DNA of 64,000 bases, from the NCBI GenBank assembly GCA_963931925.1, contig OZ007583.1:10335372-10399371 (forward strand). The letters run 5' to 3'. The translations under genes were made by a program, and so were the position numbers. A model generated the notes under the pieces. It made no database searches, was not told where the DNA came from, and saw only the letters and a list, made by a program, of their open reading frames with translations. The DNA comes from Onchidella celtica (lineage: Eukaryota > Mollusca > Gastropoda > Systellommatophora > Onchidiidae). Positions 1-12,225 of the stretch are shown piece by piece (within the stretch, counting starts at the first letter, position 1; every line of letters begins with the position of its first letter).

Positions 1-1654
1 CGTGATGGGCACGGCACAAACACACTAAATAATCGACTATCTCTCTTCTATAAGTTATAACAAACGATATCTGTATTGCTTATATATACAATAATTATTA
101 ATTCATTCAATAATAATAGGAACATAGGTCATACAATTTCACGTGAATTTCGATGGAATGAAATCAATGCAAATCAGTACATGATAATTAAAAGGCTTCG
201 TAATATTCAATTTCTAGCACATTTTATAAAACACATGGGTGCATTCAGCATAAGGAAACCTCTCCTTTAGGGGTGTATGGCGCTATCTGGGCACTGGTTC
301 TTCCTCTCTACTCTGGCTTGACTGCGCAGTTAGATCAACAGGTATCGGCAGGTACCAATAGGTCGGGAAGCCAAGAAGCCACGATGTCGTTAATCAAAGT
401 ACAAGAAGTTGAGAAGCCAAGAAAGTGTTGTTCTTCCTCCTCTGTAGAAAAACAATCGCAACTTCCTAATCTACTGCTGGAAGGCATGACTTCCATACTT
501 ACTCCATGACGGATATTCATCATTAATACCTTTAACCGCTGACACTGTTATAAGTCAGGCTGCAGCTCCCATACTCCATAGGCTCCCATATAGGCAATAG
601 AATAAACGATCAATACAGTTTTAATGATATTTACACGTTCCCCACGAAGAATAACGCTCTCTCTAACAGACCCCATCCTATAAGGTTTCGTAACATATGT
701 AACGGCGTTTCCGTGACTCCCTCAGAGGCAGTAGTTATACCAAAGTAAACCCACTAGATTTAGGTTCTACAATCATGAACATTAAGTAAAATACACATAC
801 ATCGTACAATTAACTTACCACTCAGCAACAGCTCAAATGCTGACAAGATACCAAAGATACCAAGCTCTGACAAAAGATGTTTGCGGGTTACCTGACCTTC
901 CCCACTCACAAGACTAGTACAAAGTTACAGTTGCAGTTGTGGTCTCCTCTTCGGCACGAAGCTGGTGAGTGCTCTCAGCGGTCTGAAGTTGGAATGAGCG
1001 TTCGGGGATTTATACCCAGTCAGGTAGCGTCCCAAGACGCTCACCGAGTGTACATTAGTTATCCTAATAGCCACCCCCGTCGACTCCACGTCAAATACTA
1101 TTGAAGCATCTCTACCCCCCAAGCAATTCCCAGGTGATCTGATCGTCAAGTACGGCGGTCAAGTAAACAATACCTTTTTCGGGTGTCAAAGCGCTTCAGT
1201 TGCATCCCATACTTTCCCCCTCTGGCCTACAATAACTCTGTCTCCCCGCCGTCAACTATCTTCCCACGCTAGTTATACCTTGCCAACCTGTCACCCTGTT
1301 ACACTTGGCTACGAGCGTTTAATGGTAGACAATTCATAAGTCCACACAATAGAGACAGGAATTACTAGATCAGCCCAGTGACGAAGCTGAGTAGTAGGAA
1401 AGCCACCTGGCAATCCTCACAATAGAGACAGGATTAATACAGTGTAGAATGATAGTGTGTGTGGAAAGAAAGAAGTATTGAAGTCATTCATAGAAAAAAT
1501 AATCTTTTGTAGATGTCGTACGTAGATATTGTATCTCATGTTGTATTGAATGCCTTGTATCCCATGTGAGATTAGAACTTTTGAATTACAGTTAATAAGT
1601 TCAGCGACAAGCTGGAGTTCCCACAACGGGGCTTTGATGTAGCCACTAATTAAG
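1..1654. other. No gene recognised
   Basis: Moderate GC with a few short frames but no recognisable protein. It may contain old transposon non-coding sequence around 0.85-1.35 kb. Confidence 0.5.
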
Positions 1655-1790
1655 ACAGTCCTATTTATTGTATCTGCAATCCTATCTATTGTATCTGCAA
1701 CCATATTTATTGTATTCTGCAATCCTATATATTGTATCTGCAACCATATTTATTGTATCTGCAATCATACCTATTGTATCCGTAGTAATA
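1655..1790. repeat. 21-bp tandem repeat, six copies
   Basis: The unit is close to cctatttattgtatctgcaat, repeated six times with a few substitutions and one extra base. A separate pair of cacaatagagacagga words lies at about 1346 and 1418. Confidence 0.85.
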
Positions 1791-4700
1791 AAGTAGTATG
1801 GCCCTTCAGGCCTGATATATATATTCAACGAGTGTGTTATGAATTATTATGATTGTGCCTGGACGAGTGTGAGTGGCCTTTCGATTAGTCGAATGCGCTA
1901 TTATCCCCAAGACCTTACCCACCTCGAACGTTGACAGGATGAATGGCATTGATTGTTCATGTTCCCCTTATTTTATTCATTGTTGTCGTTATTATTATTA
2001 TTGTTCGTCGAACATTTTAATTGACCCGTACAGCGTAGTTCTTTTGCTACTGATCAGCACCTGCATCTCAGCCTACAAAGATTTTGTTTATTTATTTATT
2101 GTTATGCAATCTGGAGTGGCCTGTTGAAGCTCTTTTGCAAATACCATGGCACCCCAGGCGTTTTAGCAAAATACTATGAGAGTGTTGTGAAACTTTATTT
2201 CTTTGTTTAGAATCTGAGATACCGTGTGAATCTCACAGCATGCTAGTTTAACAGATTAGTTTCCACCAATGAACTTAGCATAGGCTTTGGCTTAGGCTTA
2301 GGCTTCAGGCCAGCACTGTCGGGTTAGCGTTTATTTTTTATTTTTTCATTAGAGGTGATTTTTTTCTTTCATTGAGCGTCCTCAGTACCTACTTTAGGAA
2401 AAAGGAGATAGGGGGGAGGAACGACAGCTGCATTTAGCCAAGGCATCTAGGCTGCACCTGGGCTTGCAAAAACATAATTTCGTCGGCACGAAGATTTGCA
2501 TTATTTTAAATACCGTCGTCATGATTTAATGCTGCATGTACAGCCACATTACCACCGAGATGCCACCGAGAAACGGTTACAAAACACGAGCATCAAGAGC
2601 TAGGAATGTTGTACTGTAATTTACAGTGTAAACGCTGCGTAGAAATGGTGGGGTTTAACTTCAAAAATTGTTCTCGCTAAGCATAACACGATCTCAGCAC
2701 TGCTCTGCTCTAAAGGCATACCGTAAGTCATTTTTGACATCTATGGGCTATTAGGAAGAAAACCAAAAAATGGTTTCCTTTCCTGTCATTTGGTGACATG
2801 TCTTAAGACACTATTATTCCATTGGATTATTACATGTTCCTGTTGGCGCATTTCTTGTTCTATAATTTTGCCTGAAAGCCCTCATGACCAGGAATGCAAT
2901 GATCTGTCAGTTGCATATGCCTTTATGTTCGAGGAGTGCAGTGACGATAGTGTATCCACTGGTTCATTCTTCCACGGCAAACTACATAGATTGTTTTTTA
3001 CACATGAATTTAGGTAAACAAAAATTACAAAAATCTTTGGCTTTGGCATTCCTTCCGTTTATCTCGGGCATTCCGGTGTCACAGTTTTTACAAACGCGCG
3101 CAAAGAAATATTGTGGTTACACTAGCGTGCAACGTTCGAAGGCACATTCTACAGACACTGCGCGCAGATCGCTGATTGACGCGCCGGGCCCTGAGAGGGA
3201 AAATGAGGTCGTGCTGAGGAAAAAGAGATTGATTTAGGTCACAGTAATGGGGAAGAGAAAAGAAAGAAAGCGAGCATGGGGAAAAAAATCATAACGGACC
3301 ACCGCACCTCCAATGGTGTTGGTATGTTGGTGTGCGGTTGCCATAAAATACCTTCTTTTTTTGTGACCGCTTTGCTGTCCGTCGCTCACAATGATAATTT
3401 ACAATCGCCATTCAGGTTTGTTAGTTCATTTGTGATGTAGACAGATGGAATAAGATTTGTTTTTGCGGTGGTGGTGGTGGTATTGTTGTGCTATGTGCGT
3501 GAGGTTTTTTTGTTTCAATTTCCTTGAGGGCTATTTCTGGTTTTGTTAGAGGGTTTGCCGAGTGCAGTGGGGAAGTATTTCGGGCTTTTTCCTGGTTGAC
3601 TTCACGTGGACTATGGTCCAAGACGGATTGTCTGTTGTCTGTCCATTATCTGTTGTTGGAGGGCGGAAGGGGGAGGGGTGTGACGCGTGATGATGATTGT
3701 ATAGCCAAATAGAACTGAAGTAGCTACAGTAACTGGTGTTTGGCTGTTGTTGCTGCATAGATTGATAGATAGATAGATAGAAGAAACAGGAAAGGAAGAT
3801 GAAATAGCAAGACATTGGACACGACAGTCTCAAATCACTTATTGATTTTACTTGGAGAATGGCCTAGGTCACACAGCGGCTCCCGTGTAACATTTCGAAG
3901 ATAACAAGTTCTTACTACGAGTGGGTTTATTTCAGTGCAAATTTCTCAGCCCTGGTGAAAGTAGTACGGACAAGGACAAGAATGTTGCAGGTTCTAATGA
4001 CCGAATCAGAGTCTTATTCGTAGTAGTTTCTGGGGGTTGGAGCTTGTAAAATAAGATTGTGAAAATTATTGGTGAGGTTATTTTGAAAGTTGCCTACCTG
4101 TATAATGTGATTATATGAACGAACAAAGCAATTGGTGAGTATATCACATTGTAATTTAATATTCTAGACCTGTATCCATTGTTGATATCACCGTTTTCAG
4201 TATACGGGTGTAAACATTAATTGGAAATGAGTAGCCATATATACATGTACTATTAAATTGATCACAGTACTTATTATTATTTTATGTCGTGCTCCTACAG
4301 ATTATAAAACATGATATTTATTTGATTACAGCGGTTAAGCTCCGCCCGTCTTCGTGTTTTCTGCTGCGCATTCACTGTATAGCTCTCTGCTTCATTTTTC
4401 CTACGACCCCCGGTTCCGCTTTCAACTGCTTTTCAAGCTGTGCAAAAGTATTATTATAAAATCTCCGTGTCTTGGTCATTATGTCTCTTCCTTGCAATTG
4501 GTGCTCAGTGTAGTTTTTGTGCTTGAGCTGTTTACAGTTTACCCACCGGCCTGTATGTCTGTCTCTCTCCCCTTGCCAACCATTCTCGTAATGTGACCTG
4601 TCAGTGTTCCCCTCACTCTTCTCTTTCTGAAGATCTTGGTTTTTCTTTTCTTTGTTTGTCTCATGTTTTCAATGTGGCAGATACAGGGACTTCCATTGGC

Positions 4701-5435
4701 CACCAGCTACAGCCACTGAACTGGATTGTCTGGGCCAGAGGCTCAAGCTTTTTGTTTCAGTCACAAACGTCATAGAATTTGCTGCAACGTGTCTGTCTTT
4801 GCATGCCTGTGCTACAGGGAACAAAATACAAACCTGAAGGGTCGGCCTATGTTCATGGATACAATGAAGCTATTTCGTTGACCTCTCAGAGGATCGTAGT
4901 GTACTGAACTATAATTTCTTTTTTTTCTTTTTTTAAATGAAATTTGCACATAGACAAGAATAATTCAGCAAATCACTGAGATTTCAGTGTCTATTTTATT
5001 GATTATGCAGTTCAATTAGTAAAATTCTGTTTTCGCTCTTCATTGTGTCTTCTCCTTCAGAAACTGCTTAGATTGGTGTTGGTCTCTTTCTTTACAAATT
5101 TTTTTCTCTGAGAAATAGTGGAGAGAAAGTGTGAACAAAGAAAATGGAGATATTAAATTTTCACGAGCGCCTCCTTCTGTTTGGTTAGTCTTGGATTTGG
5201 GTGACAGGCCAGCATGTCTTTTTTTTTTTCTTTGTCCAGAACCACGAAGATGAGCATGTTGGCCGTAGAACTTCAGGTTCAACCCTTTTATGAAATACCG
5301 TTGATGTTTACCAAATGGTTGATTTCGCATACACACTGGACAGGTTCATGGCGTTTTACAACTGAATTTCCATTAGAGAGAGTCATACTACTGTTCATGT
5401 CATACATACAAGTTTTTTTATTTTTATCATGAACA
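1791..5435. other. No gene recognised
   Basis: AT-rich non-coding sequence. A (gata)n run lies near 3765-3782. No splice-supported exon was found. Confidence 0.55.
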
Positions 5436-5683
5436 TCTATTATATATTTCAGTAACTTGCAACCTTTGGCATGACTAACTGACCAAACTATACACCCCTC
5501 AGGCCTTAAATTTGGCAGGAAGGTGGCAATTGAGATAAGGAAGATGATGGCTATAATTAAAAGTTGTTTACTTCAAGCATGTATTTAAAAAAAATAACAA
5601 TGTTTACTGCTATGTAACGTCTGTATTTTTGCGTGTTTGTTCGTAATATTATTATTCCGGGCAATGCCCGGTAGGTCTACTAG
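5436..5683 (+). mobile_element. Non-autonomous Helitron, copy 1
   Basis: It begins TCTATTATATATTTCAG after a host A and ends with the hairpin CCGGGCAATGCCCGG, a short spacer, then CTAG followed by a host T. These are the classic Helitron termini (5' TC, 3' hairpin plus CTRR, insertion between A and T). No Rep/helicase is encoded, so it must be mobilised in trans. A second copy with the same ends is at 39197-39613. Confidence 0.88.
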
Positions 5684-7124
5684 TTCATAATAAGAGCTTC
5701 CCAGATTACACTGATAGTATTGCCTATCGCTAGACTGTTACATGTCAAGGTTTTTGCGTTTTTTATTAAGTGGACGGCTGTTCAGTTCAGTAATATACAC
5801 CACACGCGTGCATTTTTACCAAGCGCGGTCAGCAGACTGGATGCTGTTCATGCTTCAGCTTGACCTCAATAGATTAACCTGTCAGGTCACAAGATAGGCA
5901 TGTTTGTAATGGTGTGCACAGTAAACTTGTTGGTGTATCTAATCTATGCATGGCTGGTAAGGGGCCAGTTAGACTAGTAATGCTGAGATGGGGCAGGAGA
6001 GGTTACGTGCATTCACTCGGCCGCTTCATAACAAAATAACAACAACCTAAAAACAAAACTTTACAGGAGACGCCGAAAACATTTCGCTCTAATCTTAGTT
6101 CAATTTCCATTTTGTGATATTCCAAAGGAACCATTAGGCCCACAAAATTATAGCCCAGTTTGTAAGACTAAGATATGCACATTTCATTCGACAAGATGAT
6201 GTTAAAAAAGTGAATCTGACCAAGTTTGACATCATTGTTTTGTTTAAGTGTGTGTGTGATACAGAATTGCATTAGAGTTCAATGGTAGGGGGAAAAAAAA
6301 AAGGATTGGAGGGTCGAGGGGAACTGAATTATCCTCGGGCGTTAAATCGCCCCAAATCCTTGCTAAGTTTTCTTTGTCTTTGTATCAGTTTCTTTCATTA
6401 AAAAAAAATAAAAAATTATATTATATATATTTAGTAGAAATAGTTGTTCCATTTTTACTTTTGTTTTTAAACCTGTTCATTGGTGAAGGAAACACAAGAC
6501 CTGAGGTTTGGACAAAAAAGAAAGGGGCAGAACATACCGAGTTAGACGGCTGTTTACAGAGAGAATAGTATTTCATACCCATACATTTGAAAGAGAGGGA
6601 CAGAGAGAGAGAGAGAGAGAGAGAGAGCGGGGTGGGGCAAGTATGGGTAAGTTTAAAGAGAATAGGGCGTGGGTGAGACGGAGAGGCGACAAGAGTGAGC
6701 AGTCTCACTGATAAACTTTCATGCCCACCTGTCGCTCGAACCGAGCCAATGGTCACCCATATTACGAGAACCTGTTAAGATATGCGATTTTATGGCTCAT
6801 CTTTTGAAAATTGCGGTTACTACAGCAAGTAAGCATTTTTCGAATGTTTTGTTTGTTTGTTTGTTTTGAATAGCATTGTTTTGAAACGGTGGGCCGAGAT
6901 GAGTGATCAGCATAGACAAGGCCTAACAAATCTTGATAAAAGGGTATAATTTGAAGCAGAAACAAATGGTTTCACTTATTGTAATAGCGACAATTTTGTA
7001 CGAACGTTATAATTAATGTCTTTACAATAAAGATAGTTACATCTATGCAAATTTACTAGCGCTCACTGTTGTTCAGACAATAGAAATCGAGTTTCCAGAA
7101 CCCAGCTTCGCACCGCCGGTAAGC
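5684..7124. other. No gene recognised
   Basis: Non-coding; a (GA)n run lies at 6602-6630. A TGACCT and an AGGTCA word lie near 5860-5890. Confidence 0.55.
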
Positions 7125-7475
7125 TGCGTTTTCATGTGTGCGGAAACGGCCACGGAAACGTAAAAAAATCCATCAATTTTTTTAATGGTAAAAACAGAGT
7201 GTTTCCATGTGTACGGAAATGGCATTTAAGTTCACAGGAAGATATTCTTTCTATCAATTCACTACTTGAAGGTGTTTTCACGTTTCCGTATGCTGGGTTT
7301 TCGTGTCTACGCAAAACAAAAACGTCAAATATAATCCAAGTGGTGAAATGCATAGCCTATTTTCATGTGCTCGGAAGCGCCACGGAAGCACTCAATCCTT
7401 TTTACTGCTTTATGGACTTTTTGCTGTTGCCGTTTGCGTTTTCATATACATGAAAATACGACCTGAGCTTGAAGT
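7125..7475. repeat. Possible MITE with repeated 'cggaaac' motifs
   Basis: Variants of tttcatgtgtgcggaaacg and ccacggaaac occur at least three times (about 7130, 7200 and 7360). The ends (aagctgcgttttcatgtg, and in reverse aagctcaggtcgtattttca) are weakly similar as inverted repeats. No coding sequence is seen. It may be a short DNA transposon derivative. Confidence 0.35.
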
Positions 7476-8300
7476 GCGTATATCTTTGCATCAGTTGCGT
7501 AAAAATTAAATACGTTGAAGCTTTTGATATCCGCACAGTCTGTACTTGCCGGGAATGTGAACATTTGGCCGTGACATGGGGTTTGGGTTTATTTTATGTG
7601 AAATCAGGGAATAATACTTTGGCGGGCGGTACAGACATTATATAAGAGTAAATTCTTAGTCGGCCTTGTATCAAGTTACCATCACTCTTATGAAGAGTAA
7701 TTAGATTTTACCTCTTGTTGGAACATAATTACTCGGTAGAGCTAAGGATTATGATTATACTAATTCAATCCTCAAGCCTGTACAGTTGCTGTATAGCAGA
7801 ATCTGGGAAAAGCTACCAGTATACATGTACCACAATGCTTCCCGCGTAGTCTTCCTGTTTGTACGGAGGTAAGTTTTACCACATAGAACTTCCGCTGAAT
7901 TACATTGTGGGAGTTCAAAACTCCGATGAGACGCTGATATCGTGCGGAGTCTTTGGAGAAGGTAAAATGAGATGAATAATGGTGAAAATAGCAGATGCAG
8001 AAAGCTTTAAGAAGAGGCAAGAATGGCTGGTGGTGGAGACTGCAGAGGACTGATTCATTACAAAATTACAGCCTGATGCTGGAAGAATAAGATTTATGAA
8101 AGAGCAAGTGGGGATGGGGTGGGTATATAGTTAGGGAGGGGTGGGGGAGGGTGTTTCTGAATAGCGGAAGATGTAGCAAACAACTTTTGAAATAGTGGAA
8201 CCTGTAACAACCAACTTTTGAAGGCGTTCAGCTGTTTTTGGCAGGCAGGCAGACAGGCTTGATGAAAGCTGAATAGTCGAACGGGCAGATGGATGGACAC

Positions 8301-8340
<40 letters not shown>

Positions 8341-8997
8341 GGGAGGAGGAGGGGAGACAGTTGAATCAGACATATTGAAAGAGAGGAATGCAAGGTAACA
8401 ACTATACTGGTAGTAAGAAATGAAAACTGATAAACGAAAGTCGAAACCCAGGGAACTTTGGGAATCCTCAGCGTGATCAGCCCTTAACAAGTACTGTCGT
8501 GGCAGTGTCAGGTAGATGAAGACGTTCAGCTGATGGTCAGACAAGACCACCTAAAATCTTGGGCAGTCTCCATACTAATTTCCAACGTGTAAACTGTATA
8601 CATTTATGTTAGACTGTATTCTTTATGAACTTCTCGGAAATAGCCAGTGGGTCTTTCCGAAAAAAAAAACACCCCCAAAAACTTGTAGGTTTATTTTTAG
8701 GTTAATGTCGTTCACATGAGTAAACTTACTGATCCAGGAGCAGACAGTTACGTCAGTGGGCAAGTGGGTGTTTGTAGGTAGACGAGAGCATTATTTTCAT
8801 GTCAGATGACCAGATGAAAAGTTGGCAGAAAAGATGGGCCGACTTTTGAGACCAACTCAAAGAACTGAATCATTACTATTTAATCCTTTCACTCATTCAA
8901 TCTGCACTAGAGCGACTCCTTTCAATCTCTCTCTCCTCCCCCCCCCCCCCAACCCCTAAAATCAAAACAGCCCTTTTGGGGAATAGGGTGGGATCTA
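7476..8997. other. No gene recognised
   Basis: Non-coding; (GA)n at about 8298-8340 and a C-rich run near 8940. Confidence 0.55.
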
Positions 8998-9275
8998 GGG
9001 ACAAGGTGGTCTGGAGGCAAGGTGCTCGCCTCTTATGCCAAGGGTCCCGGATTCAAAACCCGGGCAGTGCAGGCATGTTGGAAATTGGGATTTTCTCGTA
9101 TTTTCAAGTCCCTGATCCTATTGGGAGGGGGGGGGGTAGGATCGAGTACCTAGTCTTCTCGGATAAGGACGAAAAATTTCGGTGGGCCCGTGTGCAACTG
9201 AAATTAATTAGTTAAAATTTATCCAAAACACCCCTCCCACCAGCAGCAACAAAATTTATTATTCATGATTAAATA
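8998..9275 (+). mobile_element. tRNA-derived SINE, second copy of the family
   Basis: It starts gggacaaggtggtctgg and carries the same tRNA-like head and body (gatcctattggg, cgagtac, tctcggataaggacg) as the SINE at 27096-27545. It lacks the body duplication and has lost a segment before attaattagttaaaattta. It is older and more diverged. The 3' boundary is approximate. Confidence 0.8.
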
Positions 9276-9439
9276 TATATTATTATTAATAAATATTCAA
9301 ATATTATTTGAGTTGTGAGTTCTGAACTGCGCCTAACATTCTGCGTTACAATTTGCTCTGAGAGAGAGAGTGAGCGAGACAGGGAGAGAGAAAGAAGCAG
9401 TGTAGTGTGTTGAGCGCTTCGCAGGCGCTCCATTCTGCT

Positions 9440-9538
9440 CTGTGGTTGACATGTTGCTTCTGTAAAGCGCATAGAGCAATGAGCATTTTAACGGATATGC
9501 GCTATATAAATGCCATCCATTATTATTATTATTATTAT
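9440..9538 (+). mobile_element. L2/SINE-type 3' tail with (ATT)n
   Basis: The block gtaaagcgcatagagcaatg then gcgctatataaatgccatcc and (att)n closely resembles the 3' end of the L2 LINE at 46.5-50 kb. It may be a heavily truncated L2 or a SINE sharing the LINE tail. The 5' limit is uncertain. Confidence 0.65.
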
Positions 9539-11879
9539 CTGGTCATAAGATCGAACTTCTTAAAATACAGTTTAACACGGTTCGGTATGGCCTTTTCAAG
9601 ACTTGCGATAATCTTATAGCCAGAAATGAGCAGTTACAATTTGTGGTGCCGTCTCAGAAAATGTGAGCCGGTCACAGCGACTGTCCAGGCTCCACTGGGA
9701 AGTATCAAAAGGTCACTGAAATGCTAAAGAGCTCAGCCACTCCTATCCGTCCACAACATGCGCATATTATATATACATCTCGGTGCCGCCGAATATCGAG
9801 ATCCTGGAGATGTTTCACAGATTGTGGATCATGGTGTTGAGAGAGGGGAGCGGGAATGGAGATTTATGGCAAAGAAGGGCGTATCAGGAGGTGGGCGGGT
9901 CAGACAGCGAAGTTTGTAAACATGTCAGCAAAAACATTGCATTTACGCAATTGTAAATCAGATAATGTGTGTGAAAGATAGACACACAGAGACGATGATC
10001 GGATAGAGAGAAGAGGTGAGAGATGCCGAAGGATGGAGGACAGGGGAAAAATGATTTTAAACAAAATATTTTGATGGTTTAGATCGAAAGTAGAAAAATA
10101 AGCCAAGAAACACTCGAGTGGGAAAATGAGACGAGCAGGCAGAAAGAAAAAATGCGGTGGTGGTGTGTGTGTGTGTGGGGGGGGGGGAGCTGAGAAGCTT
10201 TGCTGGACCCTGGGCGGATCAATAGGACTCCAGTCCTGGATGACAGAGCCGATTGTTACGATGCCACATAGAGATGGGAGATTTTCGCACCTCGTCTCTC
10301 CCTCGCCTCACCTCGGAGCAAGTGCTAGAGAACTTGGAGCCCCCACCCCCTTCCGGGCCCCATGTTTGACTCTGTGTTTCACAAGGTTTTTGGGTCACAG
10401 CCTGTTTGGGGCCAAAGAATGAGGGTGAGGGATAGGGGAAGTCAGACAGTCGGGGATGGAAGGGGGATGAGCGGTCCCCGACACTTTCGTGATTGCCTTT
10501 GTCAGCAGTTCTCCCACACTCTCTTCTCACCTGTTTATCGTGAGTGTGTTTTCATTGAAGACTAACCCCACTGTTATCATATCCAATATAATGTCCCTGA
10601 CCCCCTCGGTTCCTCGTCTTTCATTTTGTTTCAAGCGTCCAGATTTGTGTCGTTTTTCTTTCCAAATTTTATTACAAAACGAAAACGCCCCCCCCCCTCC
10701 CCTTTTTTCCCCCATATGTTTCAAGATTTTCTCCTTCCAAATTTTATTTCACCCACGCAAAGCAAGCAAGCAAACAAACCAACAAAGAATTCACCTTTTA
10801 TTGCACTTTTTGTAAATGGCCAAAGTGGTATGGAATTTCTTGGTCACTCAACTCATTCACTCACCGATTGACCGATAGAACTCACTCGCTCATTCATTCA
10901 CCCGGAATCGCTCACTCACTTACGATCGAACATGTTGACGCTTTCAGACATATTACTTTGCTGGTTTACTGTACCACAATAATAGGTTTTTACAGTATCT
11001 CTTATCCATAAGTGTATTGTCTTATTTTTCAGTTTTTCAGTACTAGATCTAAATGAATCCAGATTCAGAGCAACTTTTCCGGACTGGCCTATTCTCGATG
11101 AGTATAAAAGAACCCTACACAGTTGTAGAGATACACTGAGACTAGGGAGACCGACTTTATCAGCTCAAATTGAATCATTTTACAGTGCCAAGGCTTTAAC
11201 ACAAAGGGTTAACAAAGGGCAACAATAAAATAATCCTTGATGTATGTGGAAGTGTAAATGTCACATTTCCCACACCGAGCACTGAAAGAGAGAGAGAGAG
11301 AGAGAAAAAGTGAAGCCCACATGATATAATGTAATATGATTTTTATTAAAGTTTTTATTTATTTTTGAGAGCAGCTCCTCCTTTGTCCCCCCACCTTTCA
11401 GATCTTTGGCGTATTCAAGGTTCTGACCTCTGATCCTCCTGGTTCCCCATTTTTTCCCTTGACAAATAGTTTACTCATCCATATCCTCTATAATGTCTCA
11501 TGTTTCAACCAGAGTAATAATAATTATAGTCCTCACCCTCACTCCCTTACACCACCCGGCTTGGCGCGGTTGCATTTGCTTATCAGCCGCAGCTTTTTTT
11601 TTTTTTCTATACCCACACTTTTTTCAGTTTTTTTCCCACTGTTTTTTTTTCTTCTCTCCGGGATGAAATTACTCTCTCCAGCTGTTTCCATAGCAATACC
11701 ATTCTCGTGGCTGTGTACTAAGATTCAGACCGTTCACAACTACCTTGCATTCAAAGTGTCTATAGAAGCCCCACCCCCATGTCTCCTCCCTTTCGACCTT
11801 CTTGTCCTTACCCCGTTTGAACGTTCCCTCCGCCCCACCCCCTAACCACACCATTTACATGCGGGGCTTCATATTATAC
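9539..11879. other. No gene recognised
   Basis: Non-coding; (GT)n/polyG at 10155-10188, a C run at 10687, (GA)n at 11286-11304 and T-rich tracts at 11590-11650. None of the short frames resembles a known protein. Confidence 0.55.
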
Positions 11880-12225
11880 GAGCCCTGTTTCTCTTGAGGG
11901 CAAATCTGGGACGCACGTTTTGGGTAATCAGGTCGCCGACCTAATTTCTCCCCCCCGACCTGAAAGAAGGGCGCAAAATCAGGTCAAGTTCCCCGGTGCT
12001 TATCGGGACCGTTTTCCTTCACGTCGCCGATCGAAACTGTGTGTAACATGGTGCGGTTTAAGGTCAGGTCTTCTGGTTTGTTCAGTCAGTGGTGGCGCAT
12101 CGGCTTCAGGCAATAATCTTGTAGACATCAGGCGCGGCGACCTTTGTACCTGCTCATTTTCGACATTTCGCGGTTTTGGAGGTTTCACCGAAGATTTGCG
12201 ATGTTGGCCGGTTCAGTAGCTGTGG
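11880..12225. promoter_or_regulatory. CpG-rich block with AGGTC half-sites, possible RAR promoter region
   Basis: CG dinucleotides are much denser here than in the flanking DNA. Six or so GGTC/GACC words cluster between 11925 and 12080, including AGGTCgccGACCT, AGGTCAAGTTCC and AGGTCAGGTC. AGGTCA is the half-site read by RAR and other nuclear receptors. It lies 8.5 kb upstream of the first coding exon. A promoter or first non-coding exon here is inference; no clear donor was identified. Confidence 0.3.

Noticed and set aside
2285-2312. Telomere-like ttaggc repeats
   Set aside because: Only two or three imperfect units; no array.
8998-9070. Possible tRNA gene
   Set aside because: A- and B-box-like words are present, but the sequence does not fold as a full tRNA and continues into a repeated SINE body.
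11459-11845. Open frame of 128 codons
   Set aside because: Low-complexity Pro/Ser/Phe stretch over T- and C-rich tracts; no similarity to a known protein.
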